64,000 bases of DNA, taken from NCBI RefSeq assembly GCF_007846095.1, contig NZ_VOEI01000001.1, positions 186,001 through 250,000 of the forward strand, given 5' to 3'. Below are positions 1 through 7,951 of the stretch, one piece after another (the first letter of the stretch is position 1; each line of letters starts with the position of its first letter). Under the pieces are notes generated by a model that had not been told where the DNA came from, searched no databases, and saw nothing but the letters and a program-made list of their open reading frames with translations. Source of the stretch: Mucilaginibacter achroorhodeus (GTDB lineage Bacteria; Bacteroidota; Bacteroidia; Sphingobacteriales; Sphingobacteriaceae). The translations under genes were made by a program, and so were the position numbers.

Positions 1-423
1 ACCAAAGAGGATGCCGATAAATTTAAAGTACGCGCTACACAGGTTGAGAACCAGTACAATGCATTTACGGTATTAGATACCATGCACGTGAATGGTAAAC
101 TTACCCTTGGTGAAAACCTTGCCGACCTTGGTGGTTTAAACATCGCTTACGAAGCATTCAAAAAAACAAAGCAAGGCCAGTCAAGTACTAAAATCGATGG
201 CTTTACGCCGGATCAGCGCTTCTTCTTATCATGGGCACAGGTTTGGAGAGGTTCACAACGCCCAGAGGCTGCTGCACAACGCATTTTGACAGACCCGCAC
301 TCGCCGGAGCAGTTCCGCACCAATGCACCTATTACCAATATGGATGCATGGTACGCAGCATTTGATGTTAAACCGGGCGATAAAATGTACAAGAAGCCTG
401 AAGACAGGATAAAGGTGTGGTAA
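1..423 (+). CDS. M13 family metallopeptidase, C-terminal part (5' end outside window)
   Basis: The frame is open from the first base, so only the last 140 residues of a neprilysin/PepO-type zinc endopeptidase are present. The fragment has the motif GENLADLGG. In M13 enzymes the Glu of ENxAD is the third zinc ligand and the Asp orients the active site. The HExxH helix lies upstream, outside the window. The protein ends in Val-Trp, as M13 enzymes typically do. In this phylum these are secreted or lipid-anchored peptidases that cut short peptides in the periplasm or at the surface. A strong hairpin terminator follows about 40 bp after the stop. The family call is firm; the start and export signal cannot be seen. 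Confidence 0.93.
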   Translation, partial: TKEDADKFKVRATQVENQYNAFTVLDTMHVNGKLTLGENLADLGGLNIAYEAFKKTKQGQSSTKIDGFTPDQRFFLSWAQVWRGSQRPEAAAQRILTDPHSPEQFRTNAPITNMDAWYAAFDVKPGDKMYKKPEDRIKVW

Positions 424-462
424 GTTTTAGAGATTAGAGACTGAAGGTTAGAGATTAGTCTT

Positions 463-496
463 GCAAAGCCCGGCATACGCCGGGCTTTGCTTTTTT
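463..496 (+). terminator. Rho-independent terminator after the M13 peptidase
   Basis: A perfect GC-rich stem (GCAAAGCCCGGC with GCCGGGCTTTGC around a short ATAC loop) is followed by a run of T. It lies about 40 bp after the peptidase stop codon. Confidence 0.85.
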
Positions 497-542
497 AAAA
501 ATATTTTCCAAATTTCAGTCTGATTAAGAGAATTTCAGAATC

Positions 543-911
543 ATGCCTCCTGATAATATTATAACTTTTGTCATCATGGTCTTGCTTATGTTTGCCTTTG
601 TCGTTGCAGGAAATATCCTGTTGATTCATTTATTAATCAATAAGGCAATAAAATGTTATATCAAACCACTATTGGAATCAAAGGGCTGCATTTATGTGAA
701 TTATAAATGTCCAGGGTTATTCAGCCACGGAGACTTCAAATATTTCAATACAGGCTTCACCACTATGTCAGGATCAGGCAAAAATAGATTCACCATTTAT
801 GCATGTATATTCTACACTGATAAAATTGAGAACACAAGTAAACGCAGTACAGCAAAAATTGATATTGCAGGTTTATCAGTCAAGAATATAGAATACAGTT
901 CGGATATATAG
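543..911 (+). CDS. Hypothetical single-span membrane protein
   Basis: This protein of 122 residues was not recognised. Residues about 7-32 form one strongly hydrophobic segment. The remaining roughly 90 residues are polar, with several aromatic residues and three cysteines. They would lie in the cytoplasm or periplasm, depending on topology. The ATG start directly precedes the hydrophobic segment. The gene stands alone, after a terminator and facing away from the next gene. Codon use looks ordinary for the region. An anchored small-domain protein is the most that can be said. Confidence 0.6.
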   Translation: MPPDNIITFVIMVLLMFAFVVAGNILLIHLLINKAIKCYIKPLLESKGCIYVNYKCPGLFSHGDFKYFNTGFTTMSGSGKNRFTIYACIFYTDKIENTSKRSTAKIDIAGLSVKNIEYSSDI

Positions 912-1046
912 CTTTAGCTTACATTCGTTTTAAATTGTAACAATAATAAATATTTGGATAACGCTACCCTGGTGATATAAAACTTTGAAGACTTTGTTAA
1001 CAAAAACCTCAACACTCATCCGGCACAAATACCACGGTTTGCTCTT

Positions 1047-1523
1047 TTAAATTGCTGCCATCATTTTTAGGGACGCAATGGCAATGCCATTGTCCGGATA
1101 TTCTGAAAGAATCTTTCTGTACAGTTCCTTTGCCTCTGCCCCGCGGCCTATTTGACTAAGCGTGAAAGCAATGTTGCAAAGCCCCATTTCACGATAACCC
1201 ATTCTTGACGAGCTGAACATCGTAATATACCGGTACTTATCTATCCAGGCATTATGCTCAAAATAGGCAACGCTTTTATTAAAGTGATCCAAGGCCCTCT
1301 CGTATTTATTTTTCTTAAGTGCTGCGATGCCCTTTCGATGTTCAGTAGCAATAATCCATCTCAGTAAATAAAGGATCGCCCAATAAGCTATAAAGGCGTA
1401 TATAAAATCAAGTCCGTCTGTTGCAAATTGCGAGAAGCCCCAAAGCAGCAACAGCATTAACAATATCTGCGGGATGGTATACCACCAAACAATTTTTCCT
1501 CTAACAAATGGTACGTTCGCCAT
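1047..1523 (-). CDS. Membrane-anchored TPR-like hypothetical protein
   Basis: The 158-residue protein has two adjacent hydrophobic segments (about residues 12-30 and 38-58) and then a soluble C-terminal part. That part has the alternating small/aromatic helical pattern of tetratricopeptide repeats, for example the stretch from ALKKNKYERALDHF and later AKELYRKILSEYPDN. The ATG at 1523 was preferred over an in-frame TTG three codons upstream. TPR domains bind partner proteins, and no partner is apparent here. It is divergent from the MBL/rhodanese gene, so the roughly 115 bp between them should hold both promoters. The function is unknown. Confidence 0.7.
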   Translation of the reverse strand: MANVPFVRGKIVWWYTIPQILLMLLLLWGFSQFATDGLDFIYAFIAYWAILYLLRWIIATEHRKGIAALKKNKYERALDHFNKSVAYFEHNAWIDKYRYITMFSSSRMGYREMGLCNIAFTLSQIGRGAEAKELYRKILSEYPDNGIAIASLKMMAAI

Positions 1524-1613
1524 ACTTAACAATATTTCGCTAAATTAAAATTTACACATCAATAATCTTACCGCTTCACAACAATTGGGCAGTTTCACTT
1601 ATTAGTAAAACCC

Positions 1614-1621
1614 TATCTTTG
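1614..1621 (+). promoter_or_regulatory. Bacteroidota -7 promoter element (TATCTTTG) of the MBL/rhodanese gene
   Basis: The sequence matches the TAnnTTTG consensus and ends 16 nt before the ATG at 1638. A TTG occurs upstream, but at wider than the usual 19-nt spacing, so only the -7 box is claimed. Confidence 0.6.
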
Positions 1622-1637
1622 CGGCACTGATTTCATT

Positions 1638-2966
1638 ATGATAATTCACCAGTTTTACGATAAAGGCCTGGCACATGCCTCGTACGCCATTGTTCGCAGC
1701 GGAAAAATGATCGTTATTGATCCTGCTCGTAATCCACAACCATATTATGATTTCGCTAACCTGCATGAGTCAGAAATAGTTGGTGTTATCGAGACGCATC
1801 CACACGCTGATTTTGTGAGCTCACATCTGGAGATACACCACACAACTGGTGCTGATATTTACGTGAGCAAACTTGCCGGTGCAGGTTACCCACATCAAAC
1901 TTTTGACGAGGGCGACGAAATAAAACTGGAAGACATCAATCTTAAAGCAATAAACACACCGGGACACTCACCAGATTCTATTTGTATTTTGGTTGAGAAC
2001 GAGAATGGTAAAGAATGCGCCATATTTACAGGCGATACGCTTTTTGCAGGCGATGTTGGCAGACCCGATCTGCGCGAATCAGTTGGCAACATCACCGCCA
2101 AGAAAGAAGAACTGGCCCGCCAGATGTATCACAGTACCCGCGAAAAATTAATGACCCTGCCTGCCGATGTAAAGGTTTATCCCGCTCATGGCCCGGGCTC
2201 ACTTTGCGGTAAAAGCATGAGCCCCGATCTGCACAGTACCATAGGGAAAGAATTGCGCGAGAATTATGCACTGCAGTTGATGGACGAACTCGCATTTGTG
2301 CAAACCTTAATGGCCGACCAGCCATTTATGCCAAAATACTTTGGCTATGATGTTGAACTGAATAAGATCGGCGCCGCGGCCTACGCAGAAAGTGTTGCTA
2401 AAGTAAACAGACAACAACCTGCCGATATAAGTGATGCTATTATCATAGATACACGCAACCGCGAGGCTTATCGCAATGGCCATGTTAAAGGCTCATATAA
2501 TTTGCAGGATGCAGAAAAGTTTGAAACCTGGCTGGGTTCTATTGTGGGCCCGGAAGAACAATTTTATCTGATAGGAAGTGATGATGCCGCTTTAGATACC
2601 GCTATTGCTAAGGCAGCAAAAATTGGTTACGAGCATAATATTAAAGCCGCTGTGTTAACACCTCCAACTGCTACCGAAAAATCCACCATACTTAATTTGG
2701 AAGAATTTAGGACCAATCCTAATGCCTACACCATTATTGACGTTCGCAACTGGGCCGAGATAAAATCAGGAAAGCTATTTGCCAATGCTTTGACCATTCC
2801 GCTACCGGAACTTAGGGAACGCGTGAGTGAGATACCTACCGATAAGCCGGTATTGGTTCACTGCGCAGCGGGTTACCGTTCTGCGGCGGCGTTGGGCATT
2901 ATCAGCGCTGCTATATCAGAAGTGCCGGTTTATGACCTGGGTGAAGCGGTGAATGAGTGGAAGTAA
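1638..2966 (+). CDS. MBL-fold hydrolase with two rhodanese domains (persulfide dioxygenase-like)
   Basis: The 442-residue protein has an N-terminal metallo-beta-lactamase domain (about 1-240) and two rhodanese domains (about 260-340 and 350-442). The metal motif reads THPHADF, a form of HxHxD known from persulfide dioxygenase-like proteins, and later metal ligands appear in FTGDTLFAGD and in VYPAHGPGS. The second rhodanese domain has an active-site loop with Cys409 (HCAAGYRSA). The first has no cysteine at the matching place (YLIGSDD) and is probably structural. Related enzymes (ETHE1, CstB) oxidise glutathione- or CoA-persulfides and pass sulfane sulfur to the rhodanese cysteine, so a role in sulfide detoxification is likely. 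The exact substrate is inferred. Confidence 0.88.
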   Translation: MIIHQFYDKGLAHASYAIVRSGKMIVIDPARNPQPYYDFANLHESEIVGVIETHPHADFVSSHLEIHHTTGADIYVSKLAGAGYPHQTFDEGDEIKLEDINLKAINTPGHSPDSICILVENENGKECAIFTGDTLFAGDVGRPDLRESVGNITAKKEELARQMYHSTREKLMTLPADVKVYPAHGPGSLCGKSMSPDLHSTIGKELRENYALQLMDELAFVQTLMADQPFMPKYFGYDVELNKIGAAAYAESVAKVNRQQPADISDAIIIDTRNREAYRNGHVKGSYNLQDAEKFETWLGSIVGPEEQFYLIGSDDAALDTAIAKAAKIGYEHNIKAAVLTPPTATEKSTILNLEEFRTNPNAYTIIDVRNWAEIKSGKLFANALTIPLPELRERVSEIPTDKPVLVHCAAGYRSAAALGIISAAISEVPVYDLGEAVNEWK

Positions 2967-2977
2967 CCAAGCTTACA

Positions 2978-3034
2978 TAAACCCCTCCCCGCCTTTGCGC
3001 ACTATCTATCGCACCCCTCCCGAAGGAGGGAGCT
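2978..3034. repeat. Solitary half copy of the CCTCCC/GGAGGG palindromic repeat
   Basis: The segment contains ATAAACCCCTCCCC, about 20 bp of variable sequence, then CACCCCTCCCGAAGGAGGGA. It resembles the right half of the two full repeats at about 17964 and 18546 that flank the DUF559 gene. It sits in the short gap after the MBL/rhodanese gene. Confidence 0.65.
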
Positions 3035-3044
3035 GAACAGTTAC

Positions 3045-3069
3045 TGTCACCCTGAGCTTGTCGAAGGGC
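3045..3069. repeat. Short interspersed repeat (TGTCACCCTGAGCTTGTCGAA type)
   Basis: This is a single arm of the repeat family seen as full inverted pairs at 13978, 14072 and 36435. It lies between two converging genes, a usual place for REP-like elements. Confidence 0.6.
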
Positions 3070-3080
3070 TATCTACGTGC

Positions 3081-4796
3081 TTATACTTCGCCTTTCTTCA
3101 ACGCTTTAACCGCATAATCTGTAGCACGGGCAGTAAGCGCCATGAAGGTAAGCGACGGGTTTTGGGTGCCGGTCGAGGTCATGCAGGCGCCATCGGTTAC
3201 AAACACATTTTTGCATGCATGTAACTGGTTCCATTTGTTGAGCATAGATGTTTTAGGATCATGCCCCATGCGTACGCCGCCCACTTCATGGATGTCCAAT
3301 CCAGGCGCCTGTTTGCTGTCGTTGGTGGCAATATTTTTACAACCTGCCTTATCTAACATTTCGGCACCTTGCTGTAAAAAGTCTTTGAGCGACTTAATGT
3401 CGTTATCATCGTAATCCACAGAGATCTGTAGTTGCGGCACGCCCCATTTATCCTTAAGCGTTTTGCTTAGTTGCACAAAGTTGCTGGCCTTAGGGATGGT
3501 CTCGCCCTGCATCATCATATAAATTCCCCACGGACCAGCCTCGCTGATATTTTGCTTGAAGTCTGCACCTATTTGAGCGTCGTCCGTTTGGTGGCCCCAA
3601 CCTGCGCGTGTAGCGGTATAGAAAACCATATAACCCCGTAAAAAATCGGTCTCCTGTCTATGCACGTTTCTGAAGTTAGGCATCATTACCGCAGTTGGCC
3701 TTCGGCCGTAATAGTAGCTATCCATCGGCCCGTCAAAACCAGCAGTTAAAGAGCCGCGGTAATTATGAAACGCAATGTATTTACCTAACTGATCGTGATC
3801 ATTACCCAAGCCGTTAGCGAAACGGTTTGAGGTAGAATTGAGCAAAATAAGGTTACTGTTTAAGGTTGCACCGTTTACAAATATGATGCGCGCAAAATAT
3901 TCTACAGCCTTGCCCGTGTGAGCATCTACCACACGCACGCCTATTGCCTTTTGCTTGTGTTCATCATAAATGATAGAATGTACAACAGAATCAGGCCGCA
4001 AGGTTAGATTACCGGTTTTAGCCGCCCAGGGAATGGTGGATGAATTGGAGCTAAAATACCCCCCAAACGGACATCCACGCTCGCATAAACTGCGCGCCTG
4101 GCATTGGCCTCTGCCCTGCTGCAGATGTATCTCTTTAGGCTGGGTTAGATGCGCACATCGGCCAATGATTACATTACGGTCTTTGTAGTTGGCCATAATG
4201 CGCTTCTGTATCTCTTTTTCAACAACGTTCATTGTCCAGGCAGGTAAAAACTCACCATCGGGCAGGGTTTCCAGTCCATCGTGATTACCGCTGATACCGG
4301 CAAAACGCTCAACGTGGCTATACCAAGGGGCAAGGTCATCATACCTTATCGGCCAGTCAACAGCAAAACCATCGCGGGCAGGCCCTTCAAAATCAAATTT
4401 GCTCCAGCGTTGCGTTTGCCTGGCCCACAACAATGATTTACCGCCAACCTGGTAACCGCGGATCCAATCAAATGGCTTATCTTGCACGTAGGGGTGCTCC
4501 TTATCTTTCACAAAGAAATGCTCGGTGGCTTCGCTAAAAGCATAGCAACGGTCTACAACCGGATTTTCTTTTTTAACTTCCAATGGCAAACGCCCGCGGT
4601 GCGGAAAGTCCCATGGGTTTTTAGTTGCCGTTGGGTAGTCCTTTAAATGTACTACATCCTTACCGCGCTCCAAAACAAGCGTTTTAAGGCCATGTTCGCA
4701 CAGCTCTTTAGCAGCCCAGCCACCGCTTATACCAGAGCCAATTACAATGGCATCAAAGGTATTATCAGATAGTTTGTTGAAATTAACGTTCGCCAT
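3081..4796 (-). CDS. GMC family FAD-dependent oxidoreductase
   Basis: The protein has 571 residues from the ATG at 4796. An in-frame start 42 codons further upstream exists, but the extension has no family resemblance and the Rossmann motif would then be unusually far in. The N-terminus holds the FAD-binding signature VIGSGISGGWAAKEL. The C-terminus has the conserved GMC block with EVGGVRMG, then NVFVTDGACM and TQNPSLTFMALTARA, which closes over the flavin and places the catalytic His/Asn region. A cysteine-containing segment CERGCPFGGYF is typical of the gluconate/sugar dehydrogenase-like branch found in Bacteroidota. These enzymes oxidise sugar or polyol hydroxyl groups. The usual small gluconate-2-dehydrogenase subunit 3 gene is not next to it. 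Confidence 0.88.
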   Translation of the reverse strand: MANVNFNKLSDNTFDAIVIGSGISGGWAAKELCEHGLKTLVLERGKDVVHLKDYPTATKNPWDFPHRGRLPLEVKKENPVVDRCYAFSEATEHFFVKDKEHPYVQDKPFDWIRGYQVGGKSLLWARQTQRWSKFDFEGPARDGFAVDWPIRYDDLAPWYSHVERFAGISGNHDGLETLPDGEFLPAWTMNVVEKEIQKRIMANYKDRNVIIGRCAHLTQPKEIHLQQGRGQCQARSLCERGCPFGGYFSSNSSTIPWAAKTGNLTLRPDSVVHSIIYDEHKQKAIGVRVVDAHTGKAVEYFARIIFVNGATLNSNLILLNSTSNRFANGLGNDHDQLGKYIAFHNYRGSLTAGFDGPMDSYYYGRRPTAVMMPNFRNVHRQETDFLRGYMVFYTATRAGWGHQTDDAQIGADFKQNISEAGPWGIYMMMQGETIPKASNFVQLSKTLKDKWGVPQLQISVDYDDNDIKSLKDFLQQGAEMLDKAGCKNIATNDSKQAPGLDIHEVGGVRMGHDPKTSMLNKWNQLHACKNVFVTDGACMTSTGTQNPSLTFMALTARATDYAVKALKKGEV

Positions 4797-5018
4797 AGCT
4801 TTAAATTGGTGAACGTAAGTTAAGCATTTGCCAAAAAATGCAAAATTCTTACTTGCCCAAGAGGCAATAGGATGATCTTGAGGATTACTTCCATCATCAA
4901 GACTCGGAAAACGATCTGTCATTACTCGTTAATTTGAATAATCCATTGCAAATGCAATACAAATCGATTTCCTTTTAAATGGATAAATACTATTTTAGAA
5001 TAACCAAACCCACTATTT

Positions 5019-6308
5019 ATGACAACCACTGACGAACCTGTTTACTGGTCGGCTGCCCGTAAAATTGCCCTGCGCTTTTTCCTGGTGTTCTTTCTTTTGT
5101 ATATTTTTTTTAACCCCAACGGTGTGTTGCCTTACATCAATGTATTGTTTGAGCAATATATCACACCATTTCATAGCCTGGTGGTTTGGATAGGAAAAAA
5201 CATCCTTCACCTCGCGAAGCCAATTACAGTTTTTACCAATGGCAGCGGAGATACTACTTATGATTACGTGATCATGCTGCTCATTTTTGTATTAGCCTTG
5301 GTGGCCACCATTATTTGGAGCGTAGCCGATCGCAAGGTGCGAAACTACAACAAGCTTTTTTACTGGCTCACTGTGGTTGTGCGTTATTACGTGGCCATCA
5401 CCATGCTCACTTACGGGTTTGTAAAAGTTATCAAATTACAATTTCCATCGCCAGATCTTAACCGTTTGCTGGAACCTGTTGGCGATATGTCGCCAATGGG
5501 CTTAGCCTGGACCTATATGGGTTACTCGTACGGCTTCAATATTTTTACCGGGCTAGGCGAGATCACCTGCGGTATGCTATTATTTTTCAGGCGTACTTCA
5601 ACCCTTGGTGCTTTGCTGGGGCTGGTTGTTGCAGGTAATATCATGGCTATCAACTATGCTTTTGATGTGCCTGTGAAGCTGTTATCAACCATGTTAACGG
5701 TGATGTGTTTGTTTTTGCTATTTAAGGATGCTGTTAGGCTCATCAATTTCTTTATCCTCAATAAACCCGCCGCACCCGCTAATCTTACCCCTCACACCTT
5801 TAAGAAACGCTGGGTTAACATTTGCACCACTGTAATAAAATATTTGCTGATAGTATATGTACTTGCAGGTAATTTGGTTAGCGACATACAGGCGATGAGC
5901 CAATATGGGGATAGTGCTCCCAAACCACCGTTGTACGGCATTTACCAGGTAGAGACCTTTATACGCAACCATGATACCATACCGCCACTTGCAACCGACA
6001 CCATGAGATGGAATAAGTTAATCCTATCTTACAGCGGCGGGGCAAGAGTAAAATTTATGGACGATACCGTCAGGCGTTATGATTGGAAACTGGATACCGT
6101 CAAGCATACCGTTCTCATGGCCCCTTATACCGATAGTTTAAACAAAGGCATATTCACCTACAGCATACCTAAGAAAGACGACCTTTTGCTTAAAGGACTT
6201 AAGCGCTCAGATTCGTTAGAGATAAGGCTGAAAAAGATAGACCTTAAGAAATTCAGGCTTATCAACAGGGACTTTAACTGGATAAACGAATATCCTTATA
6301 ACAGGTAG
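5019..6308 (+). CDS. DoxX-like polytopic inner-membrane protein
   Basis: The 429-residue protein has about seven or eight hydrophobic segments in its first 290 residues. A soluble tail of about 140 residues follows, predicted to be largely beta-rich. The central helices with conserved Gly/Pro and acidic residues (for example FVKVIKLQFPSPD and FTGLGEITCGMLLFFRR) resemble the DoxX/SURF4 superfamily. Members act in membrane redox chemistry or as scaffold proteins, but the role of this long Bacteroidota form is not established. It is divergent from the GMC oxidoreductase with about 220 bp between starts. It ends at a bidirectional terminator. The superfamily call is moderate; the function is unknown. 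Confidence 0.7.
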   Translation: MTTTDEPVYWSAARKIALRFFLVFFLLYIFFNPNGVLPYINVLFEQYITPFHSLVVWIGKNILHLAKPITVFTNGSGDTTYDYVIMLLIFVLALVATIIWSVADRKVRNYNKLFYWLTVVVRYYVAITMLTYGFVKVIKLQFPSPDLNRLLEPVGDMSPMGLAWTYMGYSYGFNIFTGLGEITCGMLLFFRRTSTLGALLGLVVAGNIMAINYAFDVPVKLLSTMLTVMCLFLLFKDAVRLINFFILNKPAAPANLTPHTFKKRWVNICTTVIKYLLIVYVLAGNLVSDIQAMSQYGDSAPKPPLYGIYQVETFIRNHDTIPPLATDTMRWNKLILSYSGGARVKFMDDTVRRYDWKLDTVKHTVLMAPYTDSLNKGIFTYSIPKKDDLLLKGLKRSDSLEIRLKKIDLKKFRLINRDFNWINEYPYNR

Positions 6309-6325
6309 CCAGATTGATTTAAAGC

Positions 6326-6356
6326 AAAATCGCCCTTGCAATGCAAGGGCGATTTT
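6326..6356. terminator. Bidirectional terminator between converging genes
   Basis: The palindrome AAAATCGCCCTT/AAGGGCGATTTT has a 7-nt centre and lies between two stop codons facing each other. A-rich and T-rich ends allow termination on both strands. Confidence 0.8.
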
Positions 6357-6382
6357 ATATGAAATGTAAATGTAAGTATTAA

Positions 6383-7837
6383 TTATTTAACAGCACCTGG
6401 TGTAGTGTAAGGTAACACTTGTGGGTTGTAGCTTGCCCAACCAGATGTCCAATCTGTAGTACCAAATGCACCTTTGTAACTTACTTGTTCAAAACCTGAA
6501 AGTTTTGCATTAGCGAAGTTAGCGCCAGTTAAAGCCGGGGAATTAGCGATTTGTGTAAAGTTAGGTACGCCGGCTCTTGCAGAGGGAGCAAGATCCGATG
6601 AAAACTTGTAAGGATCAGCATAGATACCTGCACCGTAAAGGTTAGCATCAAACGTATTTAATGATCCTTGAGCAGGGTTTAATAACGCGGTAACTGCGGC
6701 TAAAGCGCTACCAGTAGCTTTGATCTGATTGCCTTTACTGTTGCTACCGGCAACAATGTTGTAAGCAAATACTGAACGACCCGCAGCTAAGTTAGCAGAT
6801 GAATTAGCTGTACCACCAGAAGGCAGTGCATCATCATAGAATACACCCTCTGTGTAACCAACAATTACAGAATTGAAGATGCTTATCGCTGAGTTACGGC
6901 GGATCTGAGCACCATGCTGGAAATTAGCATTAATAGAGCTGAAAGAAGAAGTCTCTTTTGGACCTAAGATGGTCATGTTAGAGAATGTAGCATTTGTTTG
7001 CGGGGCATCGTTAGTGCCGGTGCTGTTGTTATCAGATTCGAAACCGTTTGAACCCGATACGTCTGCAGTGGCAGCTAAACGCTGAGCTAAACCGAATTGT
7101 ACTTTACCAGAGAAACCATTGTCTGTATCAAAATCATCATCCCAGGTATCGATAGCCAAAAGGTGTTTAGCATTAACAGTACCACCAAACCACTCGTAAG
7201 CATCGTCGCCAGAACGGTAAACTTCGATGTAGTCGATAGTAGTACCAGAACCAACGCTACCAAAAGTTAAACCGTTGATCTCGTTATCCGGGCTCAATGG
7301 GATACCTGCGTACTCTATACGCACATACTTCATGATACCAGAGTTGTCAGCAGCATCTGTACCGCCGTGTTTACCTTTATCGGTAGCATCAGATATACCT
7401 TCAATAGCGATTGAAGTACCCAGGTTGTTAGGTGCTTTACCTAACAAAATTACACCACCCCAGTCGCCTTGTGAACGGCCACCGGCAGCAGCATTTGATG
7501 TGAATACGATAGGCGCATCAGCAGTACCTTGTGCATCTATCTTTGCACCACGGGTAATGATCAAAGCACCTTTGGTAGCTTTATCACCTTTAATAATGGT
7601 ACCGGCATCAATTTTTAAGGTTGCGTTGTTGGTTACAAACACGTTACCTTTTAGAAGGTAAATTTTGTCTTTTGTCCAGGTAGTGTTTGCAGTGATGTCG
7701 CCAGAAACAGTAACAACACCGTCAGTTGGCTGGGTTGTACCGCCGCCACCACCGCCGGTGGTATCAACTGTATTCTTAGAACAGCTGGTTACAAAGATAC
7801 TCGCGCTTAGTATGGCAAGTAATAAAACTTTTTTCAT
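6383..7837 (-). CDS. Surface or periplasmic lipoprotein with a beta-helix-like repeat body
   Basis: The 484-residue protein has a lipoprotein signal with the acylated Cys at residue 19 (FVTSCSK). A flexible Gly/Thr-rich linker (about 24-38) follows. The remainder is rich in Asn, Gly, Ser and Thr with rung-like repeats such as ATLKIDAGTIIKGD, IVFTSNAAAGG and MTILGPKE, which suggests a right-handed parallel beta-helix. The gene lies 114 bp downstream of a TonB-dependent receptor on the same strand, so the two are probably co-expressed. This resembles receptor/surface-lipoprotein pairs that capture a ligand, but it has no SusD-type TPR fold. The ligand is unknown. No catalytic motif was recognised. 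Confidence 0.78.
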   Translation of the reverse strand: MKKVLLLAILSASIFVTSCSKNTVDTTGGGGGGTTQPTDGVVTVSGDITANTTWTKDKIYLLKGNVFVTNNATLKIDAGTIIKGDKATKGALIITRGAKIDAQGTADAPIVFTSNAAAGGRSQGDWGGVILLGKAPNNLGTSIAIEGISDATDKGKHGGTDAADNSGIMKYVRIEYAGIPLSPDNEINGLTFGSVGSGTTIDYIEVYRSGDDAYEWFGGTVNAKHLLAIDTWDDDFDTDNGFSGKVQFGLAQRLAATADVSGSNGFESDNNSTGTNDAPQTNATFSNMTILGPKETSSFSSINANFQHGAQIRRNSAISIFNSVIVGYTEGVFYDDALPSGGTANSSANLAAGRSVFAYNIVAGSNSKGNQIKATGSALAAVTALLNPAQGSLNTFDANLYGAGIYADPYKFSSDLAPSARAGVPNFTQIANSPALTGANFANAKLSGFEQVSYKGAFGTTDWTSGWASYNPQVLPYTTPGAVK

Positions 7838-7951
7838 GCTCGATTTAATTTAATTTAATATTCAAAGTAACCCCAATGGTTTGAACTGAAGATTACCTAC
7901 TGTTTAAACCTGTGTTAAATAACATTGGTGATTATTAACCCTGTATTAACA

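Noticed and set aside
4797..4922. 42-residue N-terminal extension of the GMC oxidoreductase
   Set aside because: It places the FAD motif too far from the N-terminus and has no family similarity; the ATG at 4796 is preferred.
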